Of a stretch of 63,377 nucleotides of DNA, positions 19,097-27,998 are shown one piece after another. Numbering within the stretch: position 1 is the first letter of the stretch; each line of letters starts with the position of its first letter. A program made the position numbers and the translations under genes. The notes under the pieces were generated by a model. That model did not search any database. It was given only the letters and a program-made list of their open reading frames with translations, and was not told the DNA's origin. The stretch is taken from assembly GCA_000431235.1 (NCBI GenBank), contig HF988711.1, forward strand, positions 5,077 to 68,453, in the 5' to 3' direction. Source of the DNA: Coprobacillus sp. CAG:698. Its GTDB lineage: Bacteria > Bacillota_I > Bacilli_A > ML615J-28 > CAG-698.

Positions 19097-19102
19097 TATA
19101 AT
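19097..19102 (+). promoter_or_regulatory. -10 element of the HTH-membrane gene
   Basis: TATAAT lies 34 bases before the ATG at 19137; the -35 is unclear. Transcription would begin after the in-frame GTG at 19104, which rules that codon out as the start. Confidence 0.5.
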
Positions 19103-19136
19103 AGTGTTAAAAAATATTAAATTTGGAGGAAAGGTT

Positions 19137-19385
19137 ATGTTAACTACAAACGAAGGTGAAAAGTACTTATCAGTAAATGAAGTTATTGGCAAATATGGTT
19201 TAACACGTTACAGAGTTTCGAAAATTATTCACACACAGGATATTAGAGTTATGAAAATAAAAAATAAATATTATATTAATGACGAAGATATAAGAGATTA
19301 TCTTAAAAAAGTATATTTTTGGGGAACTATTTTTCCAGGAATAATTATTATATTTATTGGTCTATTGTTTCTATGTAATTGTTAA
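19137..19385 (+). CDS. Small helix-turn-helix protein with C-terminal membrane segment
   Basis: An 82-residue protein. Residues about 10-60 look like an excisionase/MerR-type winged HTH (YLSVNEVIGKYGLTRYRVSK, then R-x-M-K-I-K-N-K-Y-Y-I-N-D-E-D-I-R-D-Y-L). Residues about 62-80 form a single hydrophobic helix. It would be a DNA-binding domain tethered to the inner face of the membrane, or a HTH-like domain reused for protein contact. GGAGG with 8-base spacing supports the ATG. It has its own -10 box and terminator. No family name is recognised. Confidence 0.7.
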   Translation: MLTTNEGEKYLSVNEVIGKYGLTRYRVSKIIHTQDIRVMKIKNKYYINDEDIRDYLKKVYFWGTIFPGIIIIFIGLLFLCNC

Positions 19386-19438
19386 GAACTTTAATTTATA
19401 AGTATTTATTATATTAAATATTTTAAATAATAATCAAT

Positions 19439-19462
19439 TGGACTTGAAAAGAGTCCATTTTT
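19439..19462 (+). terminator. Rho-independent terminator
   Basis: TGGACT (19439-19444) pairs with AGTCCA (19452-19457), followed by five T. It follows the HTH-membrane gene. Confidence 0.75.
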
Positions 19463-19463
19463 C

Positions 19464-19492
19464 TTGTTTATTTTGAGATTATCTTGTATAAT
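19464..19492 (+). promoter_or_regulatory. Promoter of the MutS-like operon
   Basis: TTGTTT at 19464-19469 and TATAAT at 19487-19492 are spaced by 17 bases, just upstream of an AGGAGG ribosome binding site. Confidence 0.6.
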
Positions 19493-19517
19493 ATATATAA
19501 ATATAAAGGAGGCTAAT

Positions 19518-21029
19518 ATGATTAGTTTACTATGGAAGAACTTTGAAGGTCGATATGATGATGAAAACAATATAGACGTAGAGAGCATAATGGATCTTAA
19601 AGTCTTTGATGATTTGAAGATTAGAAGAGTGCTCGAAAATATATATGATATGTATAGTGATAGTGATGAAGTTATCGATATAATGTGTAGAGTTCCTTCA
19701 AAAGAAACAGTTATATATCGAAGAGAAATAATGGAAGATTTTTTCTCTTCTAAAGATGATATTGTAAAAGTATATTATAAATTAGTAGATATTGTTTCAC
19801 GATATAATGCGATTAATAATGCTAGTGAAAGAATAAAGAAAAGATTTCTAACTGTTTTTTATAATTTTAATTTGATTAAGTTTTTTAGTTATATAAGTGA
19901 TTTTATTAATCAAAAAAACTATAAATCAATGTGCATGATTAAAATCAAAAATGATATTAATGAATATATAAATCACAATCAAAAGTTTATAGATGAAACA
20001 AATAAATTATATGAGGAGCTAGTTAAGGTTTTGAATTTAACATGTGAATATCATGATGGTTCACCTTATGTTACAATAGATAATGTGAACAAAGAAAACC
20101 TTGAAGATAAACTTTTAAGTATTTCTAATAAACTGAATATTAATATTGATAGAAACTTAAAAATAAGTTCAAGAAAAGAAATTAATGCTTATTTTCTTCT
20201 TGAGATATTAAAAGATAAAGAAACACTAAAGAATACTTTATTTAACTATTATGATAAATATAATAATAATTTAATCGACTTAAGTAAGTATGTTAAAGAA
20301 CTTAAATATTATGTTTTAGTAAAGCTATTATTTGACACAGTTACTTCTTTAGATGTGCCTAAAGTAAAGTGTGAGTTTAATGATGAATTTACATCTTTTA
20401 AGGATGCATATGACATATCACTATGTACATCAAATATAAAAACTATTCCTAATGATTTTAATATTTCAGATAGTGAAAACGTCCAATTTATTCTAGGCGT
20501 TAATAGTGGAGGCAAAACTTGTTATTTGCGAAGTATAGGAATTAACTATATATTAGCTCTAACGACAGGTTATGCATTTGCCAAAGAAGCCAGTGTTATG
20601 GTAATGAAATATATAAATACTCATTTTCCTAACGAAGAAAACTATAAGGTTGGCGAAGGAAGATTAGTTGATGAAATAAACAGATTAAAAGTTATTGAAA
20701 ATACCTTCTCAAGAGAAAGTATTTCATTTTTAAACGAAACATTTTCAAGCACAAGTGAGGAGAAAGCTTGTGATTTAACGTTTAATCTTCTTGAAAAGTG
20801 TGAAAAAACAAAAGCAAAAGTTTTATTTGTAACGCATCAATACAAAATATTTGATGAAATACACCAAACAAATATTGGATTCTTTACACCAGTAGTTACA
20901 GAAGGTTCAGAAAATGTGAGAACGTATAAAATCAAGAAAGTGGAAAAAAAGTTGTTGTCATATGTTAATGATATTTTGAAAAAATACGGATTAACAAAAG
21001 AACAACTATTGAAGAGGAAGAAAATATGA
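19518..21029 (+). CDS. MutS-like ATPase, first of a pair
   Basis: A 503-residue protein with a MutS-type ABC ATPase domain at its C-terminus. The P-loop G-V-N-S-G-G-K-T is at 327-334 and the Walker B region is SISFLNETFSST, followed by the FVTHQYKIFDE switch. The N-terminal 320 residues are helical and resemble the lever/clamp part of MutS. The mismatch-recognition domain is absent, so it is not canonical MutS. It may act in DNA structure binding or another ATP-driven DNA task. The ATG at 19518 has AGGAGG in front; an upstream in-frame ATG overlaps the promoter and is rejected. Its stop overlaps the next start (ATGA), so the two MutS-like chains are probably made together and may form a heterodimer. 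Confidence 0.8.
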   Translation: MISLLWKNFEGRYDDENNIDVESIMDLKVFDDLKIRRVLENIYDMYSDSDEVIDIMCRVPSKETVIYRREIMEDFFSSKDDIVKVYYKLVDIVSRYNAINNASERIKKRFLTVFYNFNLIKFFSYISDFINQKNYKSMCMIKIKNDINEYINHNQKFIDETNKLYEELVKVLNLTCEYHDGSPYVTIDNVNKENLEDKLLSISNKLNINIDRNLKISSRKEINAYFLLEILKDKETLKNTLFNYYDKYNNNLIDLSKYVKELKYYVLVKLLFDTVTSLDVPKVKCEFNDEFTSFKDAYDISLCTSNIKTIPNDFNISDSENVQFILGVNSGGKTCYLRSIGINYILALTTGYAFAKEASVMVMKYINTHFPNEENYKVGEGRLVDEINRLKVIENTFSRESISFLNETFSSTSEEKACDLTFNLLEKCEKTKAKVLFVTHQYKIFDEIHQTNIGFFTPVVTEGSENVRTYKIKKVEKKLLSYVNDILKKYGLTKEQLLKRKKI

Positions 21030-22465
21030 GAAGTTTATTAAATCTTGAAAATACAAAATATGGAAGTGTAGTTAATTCCATTCATGATTTACAGATTGAT
21101 AGTATAGCTCGAATGGTTTTTTCAGATACTTCAAAAATGAATAAAATTATATCAATACTAGATAATATACTTTTAGATAAAGAAACCATAGAATATAGAC
21201 AAAGTATTTTAAAAGATTTCTTATATAATAGAACAATTTATGTAACATTAATGAAAGAGTGTGTTAATCTCGAAAAATGTTATAGTGATTATGATGCTAA
21301 CCGTTCGTATCGTTCTAAATTAAAATTAAAATCTGATATATCTATTGCTGATATCTCAACCTCACTTAGAGATTATGGATATACATTTCGTAAGTTAATT
21401 GAAATATATATGCGAATAGATGCAATGTTTAAAGATAATACACCTTCATCTAAAGGTTTAAAGAGTTATGCCGCCAATGTAAAGAAAAGAGTTACAAGTG
21501 AGGGAATATTAGAATTGCTTGAACTAATAGAACAAATAATTACCTCAGGACAAGCTTATAGTTATACAATTACACTTGATGATTATTTAGTCCCAATAAA
21601 AGTGAAATATATCATTTGTAATGGTAAATATGAGGGTGAAAAATTCACATTATTTAAGAAAAAGAATAATGCTAATAAAGTAGATTTAAATAATAAAATT
21701 ATTGATGATTCTAAAAGAATAATGAATGATTCTTATAATCGTTCAGTTAGTATAATTGAGCAATTATTTGAGGCATTATTTGATGAAATTGGATTTATTA
21801 CCAAAGAAATGGTATTTTTCGAATTTGGTATCAAGTTATATGATATATTTGGTGAAAGGAAAGAAGATATATGCTTTCCTGAAGTAAGTGATGGAAAAAT
21901 ATCAATTACTAATTCTAAGGATCCATATTTAATCACAAGATATTTCACTGAAGGATATGGTGATAAAATATACGGAAATGATATTAACTTGTCTAGTAGT
22001 AATAGTTGTTTAGTTATAGGTTCAAATAATACTGGCAAAACTGTCTTTTTAAGAACAATAGGTATCTTTCAAATATTTACCCAAAGTGGATTATTCCTTT
22101 CTTGCGATAAAGCTTATCTTCCAATTAAAAATCAAGTAGTATCGATTTTCTCTGGTGAAGAAAAAGATACAAATGTTGGAGGAAGATTTGAAAAAGAAGC
22201 AATTGATATAAAAGAAGTAATTGATAAAGTTGATGAAAATTCACTAGTGATTATTAATGAAATTTTTCAATCAACATTTGCTCTTGATGGTATGAATGCA
22301 TTAGTCGATGTTTTAAGCTATTTTACAGATATAAATGTAAAATGGATTACTGTAACCCATTTGATTTCAAGGAATACAAATTTAGGTAATTTAGAGGAAA
22401 CAGTTAAGATGTATGAAACAACTGGAAAAGATAATCGATATAAAATATTGGAGGTCAACAAATGA
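21026..22465 (+). CDS. MutS-like ATPase, second of a pair
   Basis: A 479-residue homologue of the preceding protein with a MutS-type ATPase domain. The P-loop G-S-N-N-T-G-K-T lies near residue 331, a Walker B V-I-I-N-E-I-F-Q-S-T near 408, and W-I-T-V-T-H near 445. The N-terminal 300 residues are helical, again without a mismatch-binding domain. Both its start and stop overlap neighbours by four bases (ATGA), so it lies in the middle of a tightly coupled operon. Two adjacent, clearly diverged copies suggest a heterodimer with two different ATP sites. A mismatch-repair role is not shown by the sequence. Confidence 0.8.
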   Translation: MRSLLNLENTKYGSVVNSIHDLQIDSIARMVFSDTSKMNKIISILDNILLDKETIEYRQSILKDFLYNRTIYVTLMKECVNLEKCYSDYDANRSYRSKLKLKSDISIADISTSLRDYGYTFRKLIEIYMRIDAMFKDNTPSSKGLKSYAANVKKRVTSEGILELLELIEQIITSGQAYSYTITLDDYLVPIKVKYIICNGKYEGEKFTLFKKKNNANKVDLNNKIIDDSKRIMNDSYNRSVSIIEQLFEALFDEIGFITKEMVFFEFGIKLYDIFGERKEDICFPEVSDGKISITNSKDPYLITRYFTEGYGDKIYGNDINLSSSNSCLVIGSNNTGKTVFLRTIGIFQIFTQSGLFLSCDKAYLPIKNQVVSIFSGEEKDTNVGGRFEKEAIDIKEVIDKVDENSLVIINEIFQSTFALDGMNALVDVLSYFTDINVKWITVTHLISRNTNLGNLEETVKMYETTGKDNRYKILEVNK

Positions 22466-22965
22466 AAGTTAGAATAACTTTAGAAAATAAAAAATATATA
22501 GATGTGGAATTATATGAAGATATTGCACCAATTACTGTGAAAAACTTTATAAAACTTGCTAATGAAGGTTTTTATAATGGAACAATATTTCATAGAATAA
22601 TTAAGGATTTTATGGTGCAAGGTGGAGGTTTTATAGTAGCTGATAATCAAATATCAAGAAAAGAAGCTGAAAATATAAAAGGTGAGTTTAAGAGTAATGG
22701 AGTAGAAAACAATCTTAAACATACATATGGTGTAATATCAATGGCGCGTGCAATGCCATACGATTCGGCATCATCACAATTCTTTATTTGTACAGGTGAT
22801 TTTCCTCATCTAGATGGAGAATATGCTGCGTTTGGTAAAATAATTGGCGATGAAAGCAAGAAAACATTAAAAGAGTTAAATGACGCACCAACAAGATACG
22901 TAGAAGGGGGATTAGCCGATTTTCCTTATCCGATTATTCGTATTGAAACAATAGAGGTTCTATAA
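22462..22965 (+). CDS. Cyclophilin-type peptidyl-prolyl cis-trans isomerase
   Basis: A 167-residue single-domain cyclophilin without a signal peptide, so it should act in the cytoplasm on prolyl bonds during folding. The catalytic block F-H-R-I-I-K-D-F-M-V-Q-G-G-G carries R45 and Q53, and the later SSQFFICTGDFPHLDGEYAAFG region is typical. It is joined to the MutS-like gene by an ATGA overlap and to the PHP gene by directly adjoining stop and start codons. The context gives no clue to a specific client. Confidence 0.93.
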   Translation: MKVRITLENKKYIDVELYEDIAPITVKNFIKLANEGFYNGTIFHRIIKDFMVQGGGFIVADNQISRKEAENIKGEFKSNGVENNLKHTYGVISMARAMPYDSASSQFFICTGDFPHLDGEYAAFGKIIGDESKKTLKELNDAPTRYVEGGLADFPYPIIRIETIEVL

Positions 22966-23760
22966 ATGATTCTTCATGATCAACATATTCATTCTTCATT
23001 TTCAAACGATTCAAATGAACCATTAGAAAGTTATTATAAAATAGCTAGTGAAAAAGGAATCGATTATGTAATAACTTGTGAGCACTATGATCCTCATACT
23101 GTCGTCGATTCAACAACGTGGCATGCTGATTATAATAAATTAATAAAGCTACAAGAAGAGTACAAAGTAAAATACCCGAACGTAAAGTCACTTTTGGGAA
23201 TTGAATTAGGATATCGACCTGAGTATTTAGAAGAAATGATAGAATATATTTCAAATTACCAATTTGACTTAATACAATTTAGTTTACATGATGATGGAAA
23301 AGTAGATTTCTTCTTTACTCCAGCATTTGAAAAAGATACGATAGGAATGACTAGATATTACCTAACAAGACTATACGAAGGGATGCAAGTATTTAAAGAT
23401 TATGATGTTTTATCACATATTGATTTCGGATTTAAAACTGCAAGATGTATAAACAAAGAAATAAGAATTTCGATGTTCGAGGATATAATAAAAAAAATAT
23501 TTAATTTAATAATTAAAGAAGGGAAAGCTTTCGAAGTAAATACAAAAGTTCAAGAAAAAATAAATGATGATGAGCATATAGAATACCTATTAAACCTCTA
23601 CAGAAGTTTAGGTGGAGAAAGAGTAACTTTATCAAGTGATGCTCACGAGAAGGAAAGATATATGTCTAGTTTTCCAAAATATTTAAGTATAATAAAAAAG
23701 TGTGGCTTTAATGAACTTTGTTATTACATTAAACGAAAAGAGTATAGATATAAAATATGA
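22966..23760 (+). CDS. PHP-domain phosphatase, HisK-type histidinol-phosphatase family
   Basis: A 264-residue PHP-fold metal-dependent phosphoesterase. Metal ligands are visible as H7-x-H9 (DQHIHSSFS), the ITCEHYDP segment (H42), a central HDD, LSHIDF and the final SSDAH. The arrangement is that of histidinol-phosphatase HisK. No other histidine biosynthesis gene is present in the window, so the substrate may be another phosphomonoester. It directly follows the cyclophilin stop and ends in an ATGA overlap with the DUF4838 gene. Confidence 0.85.
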   Translation: MILHDQHIHSSFSNDSNEPLESYYKIASEKGIDYVITCEHYDPHTVVDSTTWHADYNKLIKLQEEYKVKYPNVKSLLGIELGYRPEYLEEMIEYISNYQFDLIQFSLHDDGKVDFFFTPAFEKDTIGMTRYYLTRLYEGMQVFKDYDVLSHIDFGFKTARCINKEIRISMFEDIIKKIFNLIIKEGKAFEVNTKVQEKINDDEHIEYLLNLYRSLGGERVTLSSDAHEKERYMSSFPKYLSIIKKCGFNELCYYIKRKEYRYKI

Positions 23761-25502
23761 TTATAATAAACAACAAGAAATCAAGTTTTCATATATGTTA
23801 TAGTAAAGATGCAGATGAATGTACAAGATATAGTGCAACTGAACTTCAAAAATACATTTATAAAAGTACAAAAGTATGTATTCCAGTTTTTTCTGATAAA
23901 TGTGAACGTAGATCGGAAGAAATACATGTTGGATTAGCAAGAGATGATGCATTTAAAGATTTGTTCCTAAATTTAAGTGATGAAGCCTTTAAACTATTTA
24001 AAAGCAACCGTGATTATATAATAGTTGGTAAGACACCAAGAGGAACAATGTATGGTGTATATTATTTCTTGAATAAATATTTAGGTTTTAGATGTTTATC
24101 AAATGATACTGAGCTTTTAAAATACACTGATAATTTAGAAGTTTCTGATTCCGAAACTAAAGATTTTGATTTTGAATTTAGAGATGTATATTGGAATTTT
24201 GCATTTGATGGGAATTACGCTTCAAAAAACATGCTTAATAGCAGTTTAGCTGATCTATCGATACGAAAAGGTTCGCGAAGAAAATGGTATAACTTTCATC
24301 ATAGTTTTGGAGATTTATTAAGTGCAAATGAATACTTTGAATCACATCCCGAATATTTCTCCCTTGTTGATGGTAAAAGAAAAAAAGAACATACAGAATT
24401 ATGCTTATCAAATCCTGATGTTTATAAAATAGTATTAAAGAAATTAAACAAATGGATTGATGATAATCCAGATTGTGATGTTTTTTCAGTAGCTCAGGAT
24501 GAGTGGATGGGTCATTTTGAGAAGATGGCTTGTGAATGCGAAAAATGCAAAGAAATTGATGAAAAGTATAAAAGTCAAAGTGGGTCAATAATAAATTTTG
24601 TTAATCGATTAGCAAATGATATAAAAGATAGTCATCCTAATGTGCTCTTACATACTTTTGCTTATCAATATTCTCGTAAACCACCGGTTGGAATAAAACC
24701 ATGTGATAACGTGATTGTAAGACTTACAAACATAGAATGTTCATGGGCAAGGTCAATCGAAGAAGGAGCAAAACTTGATCCAAATGGAAGAAATGCACAA
24801 TTCTTACACGACTTAATCGGATGGTCAAAAATTACAAAAAGATTATATATATGGGATTATGCTGTTAATTATCGAAATTATTTATTGCCATTTCCATGTC
24901 TTAGATCTATGTATAAAAATATTCTTTTATACAAAAAAATCGGAGTAAAAGGAGTACTTATGGAGGGAAACTTTTCGTTTGGAGGTGGAGGATATCTTGA
25001 CGAATTAAAAGCATATGTGGCTTCTCGCCTTTTGACTTTTGATAATAGAAGTTTAGATGAAATTGTAAAAGAATTTTGTGATGGGTATTATGGACAGGCA
25101 TCAAAATATGTTATCGAATACATCAATTTGTTTGAAGATAATATAAAAGGAGACTTGTGGTTATATGATGATGCGGATTCGGAAATGTTTACAGATGATC
25201 TTGAAGAAAAAGCAAGAGTAATTATAAACAATGCCTTAAGTAGTGTTTCTAATGGAACAAAAGAATATAAACACGTTTTAACACTTTATTTATCATATTT
25301 GTATTTACACACAGTTCGTTTAAGTTTAGATGAAAAAAATAGAGATGAAGAAGTTAATAAATTATTCTCACTAATAAAAGAATTAGGAGTTACAGAAATA
25401 TTTGAACGTACAAGTCTTGAGTTTTCGGAAAATGTAGTTCGAAAAAGCAGATACTGTAAAGATAGAGAGAATTGGTACTCTCTTTATTACATAATGAAAT
25501 AA
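23757..25502 (+). CDS. DUF4838 protein (GH163-like glycoside hydrolase), cytoplasmic
   Basis: A 581-residue protein. The N-terminal part (about 1-130) resembles the alpha-glucuronidase-type N-terminal domain (YSATELQKYIYKST, RGTMYGVYYFLNKYLGFR). The rest matches DUF4838 with HHSFGDLL, ELCLSNPDVYK, FSVAQDEWMG, CECEKC and the FAYQYSRKPP block. DUF4838 includes GH163, whose characterised members are endo-beta-N-acetylglucosaminidases acting on complex N-glycans. A glycan-cleaving role is therefore plausible but inferred. No signal peptide is visible. It is last in the MutS-like operon (ATGA overlap), an unexpected pairing, and lies just before a GH2 gene. Confidence 0.75.
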   Translation: MIIINNKKSSFHICYSKDADECTRYSATELQKYIYKSTKVCIPVFSDKCERRSEEIHVGLARDDAFKDLFLNLSDEAFKLFKSNRDYIIVGKTPRGTMYGVYYFLNKYLGFRCLSNDTELLKYTDNLEVSDSETKDFDFEFRDVYWNFAFDGNYASKNMLNSSLADLSIRKGSRRKWYNFHHSFGDLLSANEYFESHPEYFSLVDGKRKKEHTELCLSNPDVYKIVLKKLNKWIDDNPDCDVFSVAQDEWMGHFEKMACECEKCKEIDEKYKSQSGSIINFVNRLANDIKDSHPNVLLHTFAYQYSRKPPVGIKPCDNVIVRLTNIECSWARSIEEGAKLDPNGRNAQFLHDLIGWSKITKRLYIWDYAVNYRNYLLPFPCLRSMYKNILLYKKIGVKGVLMEGNFSFGGGGYLDELKAYVASRLLTFDNRSLDEIVKEFCDGYYGQASKYVIEYINLFEDNIKGDLWLYDDADSEMFTDDLEEKARVIINNALSSVSNGTKEYKHVLTLYLSYLYLHTVRLSLDEKNRDEEVNKLFSLIKELGVTEIFERTSLEFSENVVRKSRYCKDRENWYSLYYIMK

Positions 25503-25516
25503 TTGAATAAAAACAC

Positions 25517-25545
25517 TTTAAAAATAATAAAATTTATTATATAAT
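25517..25545 (+). promoter_or_regulatory. Putative promoter of the GH2 gene
   Basis: TTTAAA at 25517-25522 and TATAAT at 25540-25545 have 17-base spacing; a second TATAAT overlaps at 25545-25550. The -35 is weak. Confidence 0.45.
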
Positions 25546-25575
25546 ATAATAAACGCAAATAATGAAGGTGATAAT

Positions 25576-27930
25576 ATGCATAAGAAATTAAATCTAAACT
25601 TTGACTGGTATTTTACTTCCGAATTTAAAGATTGTCATTTAACAGACTATAATAAATTTGAAGGTTTTGAGGTTGTAAATATTCCTCATACGATTTATAC
25701 TACGCCTTTAAGCAATTTCGATGAAAAAGAATTCTTTAGAAACGCTTGTTATAAAAAGGAAATTAAGGTAAAAAAAGAATATGAAGGCAAAGACATAAAT
25801 ATTGTTTTTGAAGGAGTAGGTCATAAATCTACTATTTATGTAAATGATGATTTTGTTGTCATTCATAGCGGTGGTTATGATGAATTTAAAGTAAATATTA
25901 GTGATTATCTTAAATACGGTCAAACAAATATTATCACTGTTGTTGTAAATGCGTTAGAAAATGAAAATATTCCTCCTTTTGGTAATTTCCTTGATAGTTT
26001 AGCATATGGAGGGATTTACAGGGATGTCTATTTAGAGATTACCGATAAAGAAAAAATTGACGACTTCTTTATAAGAACACCTAATACTAATGACTCCATT
26101 ACTGCCTATTGTGATATCACAGTCACATATACACCAGTAGAAATTGTTCTGACAGTTTATGATGGCGAAAACACTTTATCAGTTAACAAGTACAATGTTA
26201 ATCGTGAAAAAGAGACATTAGATTTTGATGTAAAAAACAAGGAAAACTGGACACCTGAAAATCCAAAGCTATATAATATTAATATTAAAATGTTTCAAGA
26301 GAAAAAACTTCTTGATGAAGTAAATGGACGTTTTGGATTTAGGGAGATATCAGCAGAAAAAGATGGATTCTATTTAAATGGTAAGAAAATAACTTTAATA
26401 GGCTTAAATAGACATGGATCATATCCATATCAAGGAATAGCTGTTACTAAATCAATGGAATATAAAGATGCTGATATTCTAAAAACAGAACTCGGAGTAA
26501 ACTGTGTAAGATCTGCACATATTCCTTTTTCAAGAAACTTTCTTGATGCTTGCGATGAAAAAGGAATTCTCGTAATCGAAGAAATACCGGGATGGAATCA
26601 CTTTGGAAATGAAGAATTTCACAAAAACACTAAACAAAATATTAAAAGTATGATTCTAAGAGATCGTAACCATCCATCAATTATTATGTGGAGTGTGCGT
26701 GTAAGCGGTGCAGTTGATAATTTTAAGCTCTTTAATGATACAAATGAAATTGCGAAGAGCTTAGATCCTACAAGATTAACATTTGGTGCTAAATCAATAA
26801 AAAATGGTGATATTGTGGAAGATGTATATGGATATAATTTCTATCAAGATATATACAAGAAAATTAATATCAAACCGAAGAGACCTAATTTTATGATTGC
26901 TGAACATACAGGTCATATGTTTCCAACAAAAATATATGATGACGAAAGCAAGCGATTAAAACAAGCTCTAACACATCTAAAATGCATAGATTACACTTTA
27001 GGTAATGAAAATATCTTTGGAACTATAGGTTATTCTATGACAGATTATAATACACATGCTAATTTTGGAAGTTCAGATAAAATATGCTATTCAGGTGTCT
27101 TAGATATGTTTAGAAATCCTAAATATGCCCAAAGCGCGTACCAGTCACAATGTAATGATAATACTGTTATGCAGTTAGCGTCAAGTGGTTCACGTGGGGA
27201 TTACTTAAATTCTAAAATGGATGAAATGTATATATTTACTAACTGTGAATATGTAAAAATGTTTAAAAATGATTCTTTTGTGGAAACATTTTATCCTGAT
27301 GTTAAGGAGTTTCCAAATTTACCTCATGCACCAATAAAAATAAATGACCCTATCGGCCAAGTTTTAGAACGCCAAGAAAAAATGAGTGTTAAACACTCAG
27401 AAAAGCTAAAGAAAATAATGCGTAGAGCAATAAAAAATAATTATAAATTGTCAATTATAGATGATTTAATGGTAATTAGAATTCTCCATAAATATGGTCA
27501 CAAGAAAACATATATATATGAACTATTTAGAAAATATATTATCGGAGAAGTTAATGAAAATGTAAGTTATCGTTTTGATGGCTATACGAATGAAAATGTT
27601 GTAAAAAGTATAACATTAAGTGATATCAAAAAAGTAAATTATAAATTTGTTTTAGATAATGAAAAATTAATTGTCAAAGATACATATGAAATGACAAGAG
27701 GACGTATAATAGCTTTAGATCAAAATGGAAATGTTATACCTTATGTATATGGAGGAATAAATGTTACTGTAACTGGTGGGTTAGATTTAATTGGTCCAAA
27801 AACAATCTCTTTCTTAGGTGGTTACGCAACGTTTTATGTGAAAACTAATCAAAAGAGTAATGAAGGATTAATAAAAGTTACATCAGATGATATAAACATA
27901 GAAACAACAGTAGATATTGAAATAATGTAG
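25576..27930 (+). CDS. GH2 beta-galactosidase-like protein lacking the acid/base Glu
   Basis: A 784-residue glycoside hydrolase family 2 protein: sugar-binding/jelly-roll domain (1-155), Ig-like domain (about 165-260), TIM barrel (about 262-560) and C-terminal beta domains. The barrel motifs NRHGSYPYQG, NCVRSAHIPFSR, LVIEEIPGW and RDRNHPSIIMWS are clear. E443 in MIAEHTGHMFPTK is the expected nucleophile. The acid/base Glu, normally in an N-E-S motif right after the W-G-x-R segment, is missing: residues 372-380 read WSVRVSGAV. The protein may be inactive, altered in mechanism or a binder. No signal peptide is present. GAAGGTGAT precedes the ATG. It is transcribed alone and ends at the 27956 terminator. 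Confidence 0.85.
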   Translation: MHKKLNLNFDWYFTSEFKDCHLTDYNKFEGFEVVNIPHTIYTTPLSNFDEKEFFRNACYKKEIKVKKEYEGKDINIVFEGVGHKSTIYVNDDFVVIHSGGYDEFKVNISDYLKYGQTNIITVVVNALENENIPPFGNFLDSLAYGGIYRDVYLEITDKEKIDDFFIRTPNTNDSITAYCDITVTYTPVEIVLTVYDGENTLSVNKYNVNREKETLDFDVKNKENWTPENPKLYNINIKMFQEKKLLDEVNGRFGFREISAEKDGFYLNGKKITLIGLNRHGSYPYQGIAVTKSMEYKDADILKTELGVNCVRSAHIPFSRNFLDACDEKGILVIEEIPGWNHFGNEEFHKNTKQNIKSMILRDRNHPSIIMWSVRVSGAVDNFKLFNDTNEIAKSLDPTRLTFGAKSIKNGDIVEDVYGYNFYQDIYKKINIKPKRPNFMIAEHTGHMFPTKIYDDESKRLKQALTHLKCIDYTLGNENIFGTIGYSMTDYNTHANFGSSDKICYSGVLDMFRNPKYAQSAYQSQCNDNTVMQLASSGSRGDYLNSKMDEMYIFTNCEYVKMFKNDSFVETFYPDVKEFPNLPHAPIKINDPIGQVLERQEKMSVKHSEKLKKIMRRAIKNNYKLSIIDDLMVIRILHKYGHKKTYIYELFRKYIIGEVNENVSYRFDGYTNENVVKSITLSDIKKVNYKFVLDNEKLIVKDTYEMTRGRIIALDQNGNVIPYVYGGINVTVTGGLDLIGPKTISFLGGYATFYVKTNQKSNEGLIKVTSDDINIETTVDIEIM

Positions 27931-27955
27931 TTAAAATAAAATTATAAATAAAAAT

Positions 27956-27996
27956 GGTCAACTAGCACTTTGAAAATAAGTGTTAATTGACCTTTT
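27956..27996. terminator. Bidirectional terminator between GH2 and aspartokinase
   Basis: A 15-base imperfect inverted repeat (27956-27970 with 27978-27992) is followed by a T-rich run on plus and, on minus, by a T-rich stretch. Confidence 0.8.
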
Positions 27997-27998
27997 AT

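Noticed and set aside
19464..19517. Upstream extension of the first MutS-like gene
   Set aside because: The extension covers the promoter; the ATG at 19518 has a perfect AGGAGG.
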